Shown: piece by piece, positions 8,431 to 17,111 of the stretch
Numbering within the stretch: the stretch's first letter is position 1
How the letters are laid out: each line of letters starts with the position of its first letter
From: Streptomyces sp. S4.7
GTDB lineage: Bacteria > Actinomycetota > Actinomycetes > Streptomycetales > Streptomycetaceae
DNA length: 64,000 bases
Assembly: GCF_010384365.1 (NCBI RefSeq)
Contig: NZ_CP048397.1
Location: 1,302,001 to 1,366,000, forward strand
Reading direction: 5' to 3'
The notes under the pieces: generated by a model
Seen by the model: the letters and a program-made list of their open reading frames with translations, nothing else
Told to the model about the DNA's origin: nothing
The model's database searches: none
Program-made: the position numbers and the translations under genes

Positions 8431-8465
8431 CGGCCCCGGAGTGCATGGCACGCACTCCGGGGCCG
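8431..8465 (-). terminator. perfect stem-loop between chpH and chpC
   Basis: CGGCCCCGGAGTGC at 8431-8444 pairs perfectly with its complement at 8452-8465 around a 7-nt loop. It lies 3' of chpH and 5' of chpC on the same strand, so the two chaplins are probably transcribed separately, or read-through into chpC is reduced. Confidence 0.8.
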
Positions 8466-8500
8466 CCCGGGCTCAGACCCTTACGGGTTGAGGTACAACG

Positions 8501-8734
8501 TCACGCGTTGACGCAGGTGTTGCCGAAGGTGGGGTTCAGCAGCCCGATCACGGAGACCGTGTTGCCGCACGCATTCACCGGAATGTGGATGGGCACCTGG
8601 ATGACATTGCCCGAGAGCACACCGGGGGACCCGACAGCGGCACCCTGGGCACCGGAGTCGGCAACGGCCATGCCCGCGCCCGCGAGCACGAGACTGCCGG
8701 TGGCAGCCGCAGCGGCGACGACCTTCTTGATCAT
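8501..8734 (-). CDS. chpH: short chaplin
   Basis: A 77-residue protein: a signal peptide to about residue 25 (VLAGAGMAVADS), then one chaplin domain (GSPGVLSGNVIQVPIHIPVNACGN...NPTFGNTCVNA) with its two cysteines. Short chaplins are secreted, assemble into amyloid fibrils at the air-water interface and lower surface tension so aerial hyphae can rise. A strong GAGGAGG ribosome site lies before the ATG. A perfect hairpin separates it from chpC. The assignment to chpH rests on domain similarity plus the chpC neighbour. Confidence 0.92.
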   Translation of the reverse strand: MIKKVVAAAAATGSLVLAGAGMAVADSGAQGAAVGSPGVLSGNVIQVPIHIPVNACGNTVSVIGLLNPTFGNTCVNA

Positions 8735-8761
8735 TATTCCTCCTCGTTGGCAAACGCGGTC

Positions 8762-8788
8762 CCAACCTCGGACCGCACACCTGTAACG
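8762..8788 (-). promoter_or_regulatory. possible sigma-BldN-type promoter of chpH
   Basis: Read on the minus strand, CGTTAC (8788-8783) is followed after 15 nt by GGTTGG (8767-8762). Chaplin promoters in Streptomyces depend on BldN, whose consensus I recall as CGTAAC and CGTTGA about 16 nt apart. The match is partial (5/6 and 4/6). Confidence 0.3.
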
Positions 8789-8869
8789 AGAAGGAAGTAA
8801 TCGGGCTACGAGCGTATGGTCGCATTCACTCTTTTCAGTCGCGTGCGTACGCGCTGTCGAATACCCGGC

Positions 8870-10195
8870 TCAGCAGGCGTCGATGAAGCGGTCGAGCACC
8901 CGTACGCCGAACTTCAGGCCGTCCAGCGGCACCCGCTCGTCCACGCCGTGGAACATCCCGGCGAAGTCCAGCTCCGGCGGGAGCTTGAGCGGGGCGAAGC
9001 CGAAGCCGCGGATGCCGAGGTCGTCGAAGGACTTGGCGTCCGTACCGCCCGAGAGCATGTACGGGACGGCCCGCGCGATCGGGTCCTCGGCGACGAGCGC
9101 GGTCTGCATGGCGTCCACGATCTTGCCGTCGAAGCTGGTCTCCAGGGCCTTGTCGCCGTGCACGTCCTCGCGCCGCACGCGCGGGCCGAGGATCCGGTCG
9201 ATGTCGGCGAGGAACTCCTCCTCGTAGCCGGGCAGGAAGCGGCCGTCCACATGGGCGGTCGCCCGGCCGGGGATCACGTTCACCTTGTAGCCCGCGCCGA
9301 GCATGGTGGGCGCGGCGGAGTTGCGCAGGGTGGCGCCGATCATCTTCGCGATGCCGCCGAGCGTCGCGAGGGTGCCCTCCATGTCCTCGGGGTCGAGCGG
9401 TACGCCCAGCGCGTCGGACAGCTCGTCGAGGAAGGACCGCACGGTCTTCGTCATCCGCACCGGCCACTCGTGCCGGCCCAACCGTCCGACCGCCTCGCAG
9501 AGTTCGGTGATGGCGTTGTCGGTGTTGGTCATCGAGCCGTGGCCGGCCGTACCGTCCACGGTCAGCCGCATCCAGTGCATACCCTTCTGCGCCGTCTCGA
9601 CGAGATACAGCCGCAGGTTCTCGTTGACGGTGAAGGAGAAGCCGCCGACCTCACTGATCGCCTCGGTGACGCCCTCGAAGAGATCCGGGTGGTTGTCGAC
9701 GAGGTACCGCGCCCCGTACGTACCACCCGCCTCCTCGTCGGCCAGGAAGGCGAGGACGATGTCGCGCGGGGGCTTGCGCCCGCTGCGGAGCCTGTCCCGC
9801 ACCACGGCGAGGGTCATGGCGTCCATGTCCTTCATGTCGACCGCGCCGCGCCCCCAGAGGCAGCCGTCGGCGATCTCACCGGCGAACGGGTCGTGCGTCC
9901 AGTCGTCCGCGTTGGCGGGGACGACGTCGGTGTGGCCGTGGATGAGCAGCGCGGGCCTGGAGGGGTCCTCGCCGGCGATCCTGGCCACGGTGGAGGCACG
10001 GCCCTTGTGCGACTCGAAGATCTTCGGTTCGAGTCCCACCTCGGCCAGTTTCTCGGCCACGTACTCGGCGGCGAGCCGCTCGCCGGGGCCCGAGTGGTCG
10101 CCGTAGTTGCTGGTGTCGATCCGGATCAGGTCGCGGCAGAGGTCGACGACCTCGTCCTCGCCCCGGACCGTCCCGCCCGTGTTCGACTCGCTCAC
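8870..10195 (-). CDS. M20/M25/M40 family zinc metallo-hydrolase
   Basis: A 441-residue peptidase of the M20 (dipeptidase/ArgE-like) clan. Metal-site motifs are intact: LIHGHTDVVP (His and bridging-Asp region), WGRGAVDMKDMDAM (bridging Asp), FLADEEAGGTYGA (catalytic Glu pair) and the C-terminal SGGTDAKSF. A dimerisation domain sits between them. It probably cleaves small peptides or acylated amino acids in the cytoplasm. The GTG at 10195 is preferred because GGGAG lies 8 nt upstream; an ATG 13 codons earlier has no such site. It is monocistronic, between chpH and a tRNA gene. Confidence 0.9.
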   Translation of the reverse strand: MSESNTGGTVRGEDEVVDLCRDLIRIDTSNYGDHSGPGERLAAEYVAEKLAEVGLEPKIFESHKGRASTVARIAGEDPSRPALLIHGHTDVVPANADDWTHDPFAGEIADGCLWGRGAVDMKDMDAMTLAVVRDRLRSGRKPPRDIVLAFLADEEAGGTYGARYLVDNHPDLFEGVTEAISEVGGFSFTVNENLRLYLVETAQKGMHWMRLTVDGTAGHGSMTNTDNAITELCEAVGRLGRHEWPVRMTKTVRSFLDELSDALGVPLDPEDMEGTLATLGGIAKMIGATLRNSAAPTMLGAGYKVNVIPGRATAHVDGRFLPGYEEEFLADIDRILGPRVRREDVHGDKALETSFDGKIVDAMQTALVAEDPIARAVPYMLSGGTDAKSFDDLGIRGFGFAPLKLPPELDFAGMFHGVDERVPLDGLKFGVRVLDRFIDAC

Positions 10196-10322
10196 GCTGC
10201 TCACTCCCGCTGTCGTTGCCGGTGGTCGTCCCATCCTCCCACCGGGGCGGGATCGGGCAGCGCCCGATGTTTGCTATGGTTTTCCACGTCGGAACGGCCT
10301 CGGGTCGCCCGGCGGACACCTT

Positions 10323-10407
10323 GTCCGGGTGGCGGAATGGCAGACGCGCTAGCTTGAGGTGCTAGTGCCCTTTATCGGGCGTGGGGGTTCAAGTCCCCCC
10401 TCGGACA
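10323..10407 (+). tRNA. tRNA-Leu, anticodon GAG
   Basis: An 85-nt class II tRNA. The acceptor arm GTCCGGG pairs with CTCGGAC (one G-U). The D arm is followed by the anticodon stem CTAGC/GCTAG, loop TTGAGGT and anticodon GAG at 10356-10358. A long variable arm (GCCC...GGGC) is typical of Leu tRNAs, and the T arm is GGGGG-TTCAAGT-CCCCC. The discriminator is A and CCA is not encoded. It reads CUC/CUU codons, so it is not the UUA-reading bldA tRNA. Confidence 0.97.
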
Positions 10408-10415
10408 CTCACCGG

Positions 10416-10442
10416 AAAAGCCCCTGCCGAGCAGGGGCTTTT
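10416..10442 (+). terminator. intrinsic terminator of tRNA-Leu
   Basis: A 12-bp perfect stem (AAAAGCCCCTGC and its complement) with a CGA loop ends in TTTT, right after the tRNA. The A and T tracts also make it usable by the convergent minus-strand gene. Confidence 0.9.
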
Positions 10443-10461
10443 CGCTGTTCGCGGCGCGTAC

Positions 10462-11091
10462 TCAGCCGCCGGCGCTGATCCACTCGTCCAGTTGCGGCGC
10501 CTCGTCGCCGATGGTGGTCGAGTCGCCGTGGCCGGTACGGACCACTGTCCCCGGGGGCAGCGTCAGCAGCCGGTCGCGGATCGACTCGATGATCGTCGGG
10601 AAGTGCGAGAAGGACCGCCCGGTGGCGCCGGGACCGCCCTGGAAGAGCGTGTCACCGGTGAAGACCGTGGACAGGCCGGGGGCGTACAGGCAGACGGCGC
10701 CGGGCGCGTGGCCCGGGGTGTGCAGCACCGTCAGGGTGGCGCCGGCCACCGACAGGGTCCGGCCGTCGGCGAGTTCGCCGTCCGGGAGGCGGTCCGGGTG
10801 GGTCTGCTTCCACAGCGGGAGGTCGTCCGGGTGGAGCAGGATGGGCGCCCCGGTCGCGGCGGCGAGGGCCGGTGCCGCGTCGATGTGATCGTTGTGGGCG
10901 TGGGTGCAGACGATCGCGCGCAGTGTCCGTCCGCCCAGCGCGCGCTCGATGGCCCCGGCGTCGTGGGCCGCGTCGATGACGATCGCCTCGGTGTCGTCGC
11001 CGACGATCCAGACGTTGTTGTCGACGTCCCAGGTGCCGCCGTCGAGCGAGAAGGTGCCCGAGGTGACGAGGTGGTCGATACGGGCGGCCAT
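10462..11091 (-). CDS. MBL-fold metallo-hydrolase
   Basis: A 209-residue metallo-beta-lactamase-fold hydrolase with the zinc motif THAHNDH (HxHxDH), then HTPGHAPGAVCL, GDTLF and GHGDSTTIG, as in glyoxalase II-like thioesterases. Its start overlaps the stop of the mycothiol-dependent dehydrogenase (TGATG). The pair probably acts in sequence: the dehydrogenase makes S-formylmycothiol and this enzyme may hydrolyse it to formate and mycothiol. That role is inferred from operon context and fold. Length and motifs are complete. Confidence 0.88.
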   Translation of the reverse strand: MAARIDHLVTSGTFSLDGGTWDVDNNVWIVGDDTEAIVIDAAHDAGAIERALGGRTLRAIVCTHAHNDHIDAAPALAAATGAPILLHPDDLPLWKQTHPDRLPDGELADGRTLSVAGATLTVLHTPGHAPGAVCLYAPGLSTVFTGDTLFQGGPGATGRSFSHFPTIIESIRDRLLTLPPGTVVRTGHGDSTTIGDEAPQLDEWISAGG

Positions 11092-12176
11092 CAGAGCGTC
11101 ACCACCGAACGCAGGACGTCGCCCTCGTGCATCCGGGCGAACGCCTTCTCGACGTCGCCGAGTCCGATGGTCTCGGTGACGAACGCGCCCAGGTCGATCC
11201 GGCCCTGCTGGTGCAGGTCGATGAGCATGGGGAAGTCGCGGGAGGGCAGACAGTCGCCGTACCAGGACGACTTGAGCGAGCCGCCGCGGCCGAAGACGTC
11301 GAGCAGCGGCAGTTCGAGCTTCATCTCGGGGGTGGGGACGCCGACCAGGACGACCGTGCCGGCCAAGTCGCGTGCGTAGAAGGCCTGTTCGTACGTCTCC
11401 GGGCGGCCGACCGCCTCGATGACGACATCGGCGCCGAAGCCCCCGGTCAGCTCCCGGATCGCCTCGACGGCGTCGGTGGAGCGGGAGTTGACGGTGTGGG
11501 TGGCGCCCATCGCCTTCGCCGTGGCCAGCTTGCGGTCGTCGATGTCGACGGCGATGATCCGGGCCGCGCCCGCGAGTCGGCTGCCGACGACCGCCGCGTC
11601 GCCGACCCCGCCGCAGCCGATGACGGCGACGGAGTCGCCCCGGCCGACGTTGCCGGTGTTGATCGCCGCGCCGATGCCGGCCATGACGCCGCAGCCCAGC
11701 AGACCGGCGACGGCCGGTGAGACGGCCGGGTCGACCTTGGTGCACTGTCCGGCGGCGACCAGCGTCTTCTCCGCGAAGGCCCCGATGCCGAGCGCGGGGG
11801 ACAGCTCGGTGCCGTCCGTCAGGGTCATCTTGCGCTTCGCGTTGTGGGTGTTGAAGCAGTACCAGGGCCTGCCCCGCAGGCACGCCCGACAGCTGCCGCA
11901 GACGGCACGCCAGTTGAGAATGACGAAATCACCGGGGGCGACGTCGGTGACACCGTCGCCGACCGACTCGACCACACCCGACGCCTCGTGTCCGAGGAGG
12001 AAGGGGTAGTCGTCGTTGATCCCGCCCTGCTTGTAGTGCAGATCGGTGTGGCAGACACCGCACGCCTGGATCTTCACCACGGCCTCGCCGGGGCCGGGAT
12101 CGGGGATCACGATCGTCTCGACCCGAACCGCCTCGTTCTTGCCGGGCGCCACGACGCCTTGCACCTGCTGCGACAT
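11091..12176 (-). CDS. mscR: S-(hydroxymethyl)mycothiol dehydrogenase
   Basis: A 361-residue zinc-dependent medium-chain dehydrogenase. It shows the catalytic zinc site ([20 protein letters not shown]), the structural zinc cysteines ([15 protein letters not shown]) and a Rossmann motif ([12 protein letters not shown]). The sequence, including [17 protein letters not shown], matches the mycothiol-dependent formaldehyde dehydrogenase/nitrosomycothiol reductase family. It oxidises the formaldehyde-mycothiol adduct with NAD+. The ATG at 12176 begins the conserved [14 protein letters not shown]. It is first gene of a two-gene operon with the MBL hydrolase. Mycothiol dependence is a family inference and supports an actinomycete origin. 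Confidence 0.92.
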   Translation of the reverse strand: MSQQVQGVVAPGKNEAVRVETIVIPDPGPGEAVVKIQACGVCHTDLHYKQGGINDDYPFLLGHEASGVVESVGDGVTDVAPGDFVILNWRAVCGSCRACLRGRPWYCFNTHNAKRKMTLTDGTELSPALGIGAFAEKTLVAAGQCTKVDPAVSPAVAGLLGCGVMAGIGAAINTGNVGRGDSVAVIGCGGVGDAAVVGSRLAGAARIIAVDIDDRKLATAKAMGATHTVNSRSTDAVEAIRELTGGFGADVVIEAVGRPETYEQAFYARDLAGTVVLVGVPTPEMKLELPLLDVFGRGGSLKSSWYGDCLPSRDFPMLIDLHQQGRIDLGAFVTETIGLGDVEKAFARMHEGDVLRSVVTL

Positions 12177-12246
12177 GCCAGGACCTGCCTCTCCATCGAG
12201 CCTGAAGAGGCAAGTCTGACACCGCCGCGGGCGCACGCGCTCCCGG

Positions 12247-12948
12247 TCAGGGCGCCAGTACGTCGAGTTCCTGGAGGGCGCCGACGGCGATCTCCCGCGT
12301 CAGTTCCTCCGCGCGGGCCGCGTCCCGCTCCCGTACGGCCTCGGCGACCTGTACGTGCAGGGTGACGGCCGCCGGGTCCGGGTCGTGGAACATCACCTCG
12401 TGCCGCGTACGGCCCGTCAGGACCTCCGCGACCACATCGCCGAGGCGGGCGAACATCTCGTTGCCCGACGCGTCGAGAACCACCCGGTGGAAGGCGATGT
12501 CGTGCCGCAGATAGCCCTCCAGCTGGTGGCCGCGCGACGTGGCGACCATCCCGAGCGCCTGCTCGGTGAGGGCGGCGCACTGCTCGGGCGTGGCGTGGAG
12601 GGCGGCGAGACCGGCGGCGACCGGCTCGATCGCGGAGCGCAGCACGGTCAGGGAGCGCAGCTGGCGCGGCCGGTCGCTGCCCGCGAGCCGCCAGCGGATG
12701 ACCCGTGGGTCGTAGACGTTCCACTCGCGGGCGGGCAGCACCGTGACGCCGACGCGGCGCCGCGACTGCACGAGGTGCATCGACTCCAGGACGCGGACGA
12801 CTTCGCGTACGACGGTGCGCGAGACGTCGAAGCGCTGGGCGACCTCGTCGGTGCGCACGACGCCGCCCACGGGGTACTCGCCCCCCGTGATGGCGAGACC
12901 GAGGGTGTCGAGCACATGGGTATGCAGGCCCCGGCCTTCTGTGGTCAT
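12247..12948 (-). CDS. gntR: GntR/FadR-family regulator of gluconate genes
   Basis: A 233-residue regulator. It has an N-terminal winged helix ([45 protein letters not shown]) and a FadR-type all-helical FCD effector domain from about residue 85, including a conserved metal-binding Asp/His region ([15 protein letters not shown]). It is divergent from gluconokinase and gluconate permease, so it is very probably their gluconate-responsive repressor. The 131-bp intergenic region holds a candidate dyad. Naming rests on domain plus context. Confidence 0.9.
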   Translation of the reverse strand: MTTEGRGLHTHVLDTLGLAITGGEYPVGGVVRTDEVAQRFDVSRTVVREVVRVLESMHLVQSRRRVGVTVLPAREWNVYDPRVIRWRLAGSDRPRQLRSLTVLRSAIEPVAAGLAALHATPEQCAALTEQALGMVATSRGHQLEGYLRHDIAFHRVVLDASGNEMFARLGDVVAEVLTGRTRHEVMFHDPDPAAVTLHVQVAEAVRERDAARAEELTREIAVGALQELDVLAP

Positions 12949-13012
12949 GACGGAAGCCTACGGGGCGGGTACGGCGAAGAAAAAATATGACGTGTGGGTT
13001 ACGACCTCTTGA

Positions 13013-13027
13013 ATACGTCGTACATAT
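13013..13027. promoter_or_regulatory. candidate GntR operator
   Basis: ATACGTCGTACATAT is an imperfect palindrome with the GT-N3-AC core typical of FadR-subfamily GntR sites. It sits in the gntR-gntK divergent region, just upstream of gntK. Confidence 0.4.
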
Positions 13028-13079
13028 GGGTTTCAGTAGCGCGGAAGCAGCGGAGCACGTGAAGACAGCGAGGCATCAG

Positions 13080-13610
13080 ATGAGCACCCCCCACGTCGTC
13101 GTGGTGATGGGCGTGGCAGGTACCGGCAAGACCACCGTCGGTCCCCTGCTGGCCTCCGCACTGGGCGTCCCGTACGCCGAGGGCGACGACTTCCACCCCC
13201 CGGCGAACATCGCCAAGATGTCGGCCGGCACCCCGCTGGACGACGACGACCGCCGGCCCTGGCTCGACGCCATCGGGCGGTGGGCGCACGACCGGGCCGG
13301 TCTCGGCGGAGTGGTCAGCAGTTCGGCGCTCAAGCGCGCCTACCGCGACAGGCTGCGGGCTGCGGCGCCCGACGCCGTCTTCCTGCATCTCACCGGTGAC
13401 CGCGCCCTGATCGAGCGTCGGATGTCCGACCGCAAGGGGCACTTCATGCCGACCGCCCTGCTGGACTCCCAGTTCGCCACGTTGCAGCCGCTCGGCGACG
13501 ACGAGGCGGGCGTCGCCGTCGATGTGACGGGCACCCCCGAGGAGATCACCGAACGGGGTGTCGCCGCACTTCGCCGTCTGGACCGTCCCCAACAGCCCGA
13601 ACCCGCCTGA
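13080..13610 (+). CDS. gntK: gluconokinase
   Basis: A 176-residue P-loop kinase of the GntK/shikimate-kinase-like family. Walker A GVAGTGKTT lies at residues 11-19, and the gluconokinase signature EGDDFHPPANIAKMSAGTPLDDDDRRPWL follows. The lid and substrate region SDRKGHFMPTALLDSQFATLQP is also present. It phosphorylates gluconate to 6-phosphogluconate, which enters the pentose phosphate pathway. The ATG at 13080 is preferred, giving the usual family length and a GAGG upstream; an ATG at 13026 would add 18 residues but overlaps the likely operator. It is followed by the gluconate permease in an operon. Confidence 0.93.
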   Translation: MSTPHVVVVMGVAGTGKTTVGPLLASALGVPYAEGDDFHPPANIAKMSAGTPLDDDDRRPWLDAIGRWAHDRAGLGGVVSSSALKRAYRDRLRAAAPDAVFLHLTGDRALIERRMSDRKGHFMPTALLDSQFATLQPLGDDEAGVAVDVTGTPEEITERGVAALRRLDRPQQPEPA

Positions 13611-13677
13611 CGGGCAGGGCCCGCCCGCCCGGAAGAACTCCCCCGACTCCCCGAACTCCCCGAACTGAGGAACCCCC

Positions 13678-15084
13678 GTGACCAGTCTCAGCGTCGAGAC
13701 GCTGGCAGCGGACGCCGTAGAACCGATCACCTCGGCCGGCAACACGCAGCTGGGCATCGCCGTTCTCGCCGGTATTGCCGTCATCGTCCTGCTCATCACC
13801 AAGTTCAAAGTGCACGCCTTTCTCGCCCTGACCATCGGCACACTGGCACTCGGCGCCTTCGCCGGCGCGTCCCTGGGCGACACGATCACCAGCTTCTCCG
13901 CCGGTCTCGGCTCCACCGTCGCCAGCGTCGGCGTGCTGATCGCGCTCGGCGCGATACTCGGCAAGCTGCTCGCGGACTCGGGCGGCGCCGACCAGATAGT
14001 CGACACGATCCTCAGCCGGGCGAGCGGGCGCGCGATGCCCTGGGCGATGGTCCTCATCGCCTCGGTGATCGGGCTGCCGCTGTTCTTCGAGGTCGGCATC
14101 GTGCTGCTGATACCGGTGGTGCTGCTGGTCGCCAAGCGCGGCAACTTCTCCCTGATGAGGATCGGTATCCCGGCACTGGCCGGCCTCTCCGTCATGCACG
14201 GACTGATCCCGCCGCACCCCGGCCCGCTCGTCGCGATCGACGCCATCGGCGCCGACCTCGGCGTCACTCTGGCGCTGGGCCTGGTCATCTCCGTACCGAC
14301 GGTGATCATCGCCGGTCCGGTGTTCTCCCGCTACGCCGCGCGCTGGGTGGACATCCAGCCGCCCGAGCGGATGCTCCAGACGCTGGAGAAGCGCCCGTCC
14401 GACGAGACCGACCGGCGCCCGAGCTTCGGCGCCACCGTCGCGACGGTCCTGCTGCCCGTCGTCCTGATGCTGGTCAAGGCACTGGTCGACATCGTCGTGG
14501 ACGACCCGGAGAACCAGGTCCAGAAGGTCGCCGATGTCGTCGGCTCGCCGCTGATCGCGCTGCTCGCCGCCGTGGTGGTCGGCATGTTCACCCTGGGACG
14601 CGCCGCCGGATTCACCAAGGACCGGCTCGCCTCGACCGTCGAGAAGTCCTTCGGGCCCATCGCGGGCGTGCTGCTGATCGTCGCCGCGGGCGGCGGTTTC
14701 AAGCAGACCCTGATCGACGCGGGCGTCGGCCAGATGATCCTGGAGTTCTCCGAGAACTGGTCGATCCCGGCGCTGCTGCTGGGCTGGCTGATCGCGGTGG
14801 CGATCCGGCTGGCGACCGGTTCGGCGACCGTCGCGACGATCTCCGCAGCGGGTCTGGCGGCGCCGCTCGCCGCGGACATGTCCACCTCGCACGCGGCGCT
14901 GCTGGTCCTGGCGATCGGCGCCGGATCGCTCTTCTTCAGCCATGTGAACGACGCCGGATTCTGGCTGGTGAAGGAGTACTTCGGGATGGACGTCGGCCAG
15001 ACGGTCAAGACCTGGTCGGTGATGGAGACGATCATCTCCGTGGTCGGTCTCGGCTTCGTGATGCTGCTCTCGCTGATCCTTTAG
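13678..15084 (+). CDS. gntP: GntP-family gluconate:H+ symporter
   Basis: A 468-residue membrane protein with about 12 hydrophobic segments. GntP-family signatures include the FFEVGIVLLIPVVLLV stretch, GLSVMHGLIPPHPGPLVAID and the C-terminal SLFFSHVNDAGFWLVKEYFGMD. It imports gluconate with protons, feeding the kinase encoded just upstream. The GTG start follows GAGGAA at good spacing. The 67-bp gap after gntK contains short CCCCGAACT-type repeats and no hairpin strong enough to split the operon. gntP is used in the family sense; the member could equally be called gntT. Confidence 0.93.
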   Translation: MTSLSVETLAADAVEPITSAGNTQLGIAVLAGIAVIVLLITKFKVHAFLALTIGTLALGAFAGASLGDTITSFSAGLGSTVASVGVLIALGAILGKLLADSGGADQIVDTILSRASGRAMPWAMVLIASVIGLPLFFEVGIVLLIPVVLLVAKRGNFSLMRIGIPALAGLSVMHGLIPPHPGPLVAIDAIGADLGVTLALGLVISVPTVIIAGPVFSRYAARWVDIQPPERMLQTLEKRPSDETDRRPSFGATVATVLLPVVLMLVKALVDIVVDDPENQVQKVADVVGSPLIALLAAVVVGMFTLGRAAGFTKDRLASTVEKSFGPIAGVLLIVAAGGGFKQTLIDAGVGQMILEFSENWSIPALLLGWLIAVAIRLATGSATVATISAAGLAAPLAADMSTSHAALLVLAIGAGSLFFSHVNDAGFWLVKEYFGMDVGQTVKTWSVMETIISVVGLGFVMLLSLIL

Positions 15085-15109
15085 CGCGCACCCGGCACGG
15101 CGGGGCGGG

Positions 15110-15832
15110 TCACTCCTCTTCCTTCCAAAAAGGGTGCTCCCGCTCCGCCCACGGCCGTTGAACCGATCCGGTCCGCATGCCGTGACGCGCCCGCGGGTCC
15201 GCGAACGCCATCCCGATGTGCCCGGCGAGCACGAGCCCCACGGCCAGCGACAGCCAGTCGTGGACGAAGGTGGCGCTCGTCCGCCACACCAGCGGTGTCA
15301 GCCCGGTGAACCACATCATCAGCCCGGTGGCGAGCATGACCAGTACGGCTCCGGCGATCCAGCCCGCGTACACCTTCTGGCCGGCGTTGAACTTGCCCGA
15401 CGGCCGCGATTCGGGCCGGAAGTCGCGCCTGCGTACCGCGCGCAGCCACTCCTTGTCGTGCGGCGCGAAACGGTTCAGCCGCCGCAGATCCGCGCGGAAG
15501 GACGGGGACGCGAGACCCACAAGGAACGGCGCGGGCAGCAGCAGTCCCGACCACTGGTGCAGGGTGACCACCAGATGGCGTCGGCCGACGAGTTCGGCGA
15601 GCTGCGGCACGTACAGACAGGCCGCCGTCGCCACGCACAGCAGCATCAGCGCGGCCGTGGTGCGGTGGACCAGCCGCTCGGCGCGGCTGAACCGCCGGCG
15701 AAGCCGGGGGGGCGTGTCCGGTGTCGTGTCCGGTGTCGTGTCCGGCGGGTCGCCGTGCGGGTCTTCCCGCCGGTCAGACCGTCGGGGTGTCGGCGCGGCC
15801 GTTGGACCGCCCGACCCAGGCGTCGACGTCAT
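15110..15832 (-). CDS. cytochrome b561-like membrane subunit
   Basis: A 240-residue membrane protein. A Pro/Asp-rich N-terminal tail contains the tripled motif PDTT/PDTP, encoded by a 12-bp DNA repeat near 15719-15742. Four hydrophobic helices follow, with candidate haem His residues (LVHRTTAALM, TLHQWSGLL, FVHDWLSLAVG, LAGHIGMAF). This pattern matches cytochrome b/b6 or formate-dehydrogenase gamma-type subunits. It lies directly after, and overlaps by 59 nt, the sulfite-oxidase-fold gene. The two probably form a membrane redox pair passing electrons between the quinone pool and the molybdenum enzyme. A later start is possible. Confidence 0.8.
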   Translation of the reverse strand: MTSTPGSGGPTAAPTPRRSDRREDPHGDPPDTTPDTTPDTPPRLRRRFSRAERLVHRTTAALMLLCVATAACLYVPQLAELVGRRHLVVTLHQWSGLLLPAPFLVGLASPSFRADLRRLNRFAPHDKEWLRAVRRRDFRPESRPSGKFNAGQKVYAGWIAGAVLVMLATGLMMWFTGLTPLVWRTSATFVHDWLSLAVGLVLAGHIGMAFADPRARHGMRTGSVQRPWAEREHPFWKEEE

Positions 15833-16499
15833 AGCCGCGCTCCTCCCAGTAGCCGGGGCGGACGTCGGAGGTGACGGAGATCCCGGAGAGCCATTTCGCC
15901 GACTTGTAGAAGTACATGGGCGCCACGTAGAGCCGTACCGGACCGCCGTGCGAGTGCTCCACCGGCTTGTCCTGCATCTTCAGCGCCACCAGCACGTCGG
16001 CCCGTCGGGCCTGCTCCAAGGTCAGGCTCTCGGTGTACGTGCCGTCGAAGCAGGTGAAGCGGACCGCCTTCGCGCCGGGCCGTACCCCCGCCGCGTCGAG
16101 GATGCGCGACAGCCGTACGCCCTCGAACGGAGTGTCCGGCACACGCCAGCCGGTGACGCACTGCACGTCCCGGACCAGGCGGGTCTGCGGCAGCTTGCGC
16201 AGGGCGTCGAGCGTGTACGTGGTGGGCCGGTCGACCAGCCCGTCCACCGTCAGCCGGTAGTCCTCGGGGCCCTTGCGGGGTACGGAGGTGGCCACCGAGT
16301 AGTAGCGGAACCCGCTCCCGTTGGGCAGCAGGCCGGTCAGCCCCGTCGGGTCACGGTCGGACGCCGCGCCGAGGAAGGTTTCGAGTCCACGCTGGAGATA
16401 CGGCGCGGTGAGGACGCCCGCCGCGCCGAGTCCGAGCATCGAGAGCACCAGGCGCCGCCCGACGGGCGTGCCCTCCTGGTCGCCTTGTGGAGTGGTCAC
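15774..16499 (-). CDS. sulfite-oxidase-fold molybdopterin protein
   Basis: A 241-residue oxidoreductase of the sulfite oxidase/MsrP fold. The N-terminus has an Arg pair before a hydrophobic stretch (GRRLVLSMLGLGAAGVL), resembling a Tat signal. Cys114 in VQCVTGW is the expected molybdenum ligand, and substrate-pocket segments (GVRLSRILDAAG, FTCFDGTYTESL, GGPVRLYVAPMYFYKSAKWL) are intact. It is probably exported folded with its cofactor and may reduce oxidised methionine or a similar S- or N-oxide. The cytochrome b gene follows and overlaps. The first Met of the reading frame fits the signal; no stronger alternative start is seen. Confidence 0.87.
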   Translation of the reverse strand: MTTPQGDQEGTPVGRRLVLSMLGLGAAGVLTAPYLQRGLETFLGAASDRDPTGLTGLLPNGSGFRYYSVATSVPRKGPEDYRLTVDGLVDRPTTYTLDALRKLPQTRLVRDVQCVTGWRVPDTPFEGVRLSRILDAAGVRPGAKAVRFTCFDGTYTESLTLEQARRADVLVALKMQDKPVEHSHGGPVRLYVAPMYFYKSAKWLSGISVTSDVRPGYWEERGYDVDAWVGRSNGRADTPTV

Positions 16500-16586
16500 G
16501 CACCGATTCGAACACCGCCGGGGCCCGGAAACCAGGGGCGCCGGGATTCCGTCATGGTTTCGTCAGAGTCCGGCAGACTGACGCCC

Positions 16587-17021
16587 ATGGAGAAGCCCCA
16601 GGAGCACCGCGAACCCCTCCCGCCCTTTCTGCTCGCCTTCCCCGGGCCGCTGCGCGATCAGCTGGTCGCCGCCGTGCTGCGCGGGGAGAAGGTCTCGACG
16701 ACGGGCCTGCTGGCCGAGTACGAGGCGGAGAAGGAGGAACTGCCGCCGGTCGGTGAACGCTCGGCGCTGATCGACTCGCAGGGCCGTGAGGTCGCCGTGA
16801 CGGAGCTGACGGAGGTACGGGTGCTGCCGCTGGGGCAGGTCGATCTCCAGCACGCGCTGGACGAGGGCGAGGGATACGAGTCGGTCGAGGCCTGGCGCGC
16901 GGGCCACGAGGCGTTCTGGCACAGCGACGAGATGCGGGACGCGCTGGGCGACCCGTCGTTCACGGTCCACGACGGCACGCTGGTGGTGGCGGAACGCTTC
17001 CGGGTCGTCGAACGCCTGTAG
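16587..17021 (+). CDS. ASCH-domain protein
   Basis: A 144-residue soluble protein matching the ASCH (PUA-like beta barrel) family. The central GERSALIDSQGREVAVTELTEVRVLPLGQVDLQHALDEGEGYESVEAWRAGHEAFW is the typical ASCH core, ending in FTVHDGTLVVAERFRVVE. ASCH proteins bind RNA or modified nucleosides, and some are amidohydrolases acting on N4-acetylcytidine. The exact role here is unknown. It diverges from the molybdenum enzyme gene and runs towards the flavoprotein gene. Confidence 0.85.
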   Translation: MEKPQEHREPLPPFLLAFPGPLRDQLVAAVLRGEKVSTTGLLAEYEAEKEELPPVGERSALIDSQGREVAVTELTEVRVLPLGQVDLQHALDEGEGYESVEAWRAGHEAFWHSDEMRDALGDPSFTVHDGTLVVAERFRVVERL

Positions 17022-17111
17022 TGCGCCGGTGGACCGGTGGCCGTAAGCCGTCCCAGCCCACCGCCCGCACCCCGGCCGACCGCCCGCCGTCCCAGCCCAC
17101 CGCCCGCCGCC

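Noticed and set aside
10323..10407. Could the tRNA-Leu be bldA?
   Set aside because: The anticodon is GAG, not UAA, so it does not read UUA codons.
10462..11883. Treating the MBL hydrolase as a 473-residue protein
   Set aside because: The upstream two-thirds of that frame lies inside the mycothiol dehydrogenase gene; the TGATG overlap at 11089-11093 gives the normal 209-residue start.
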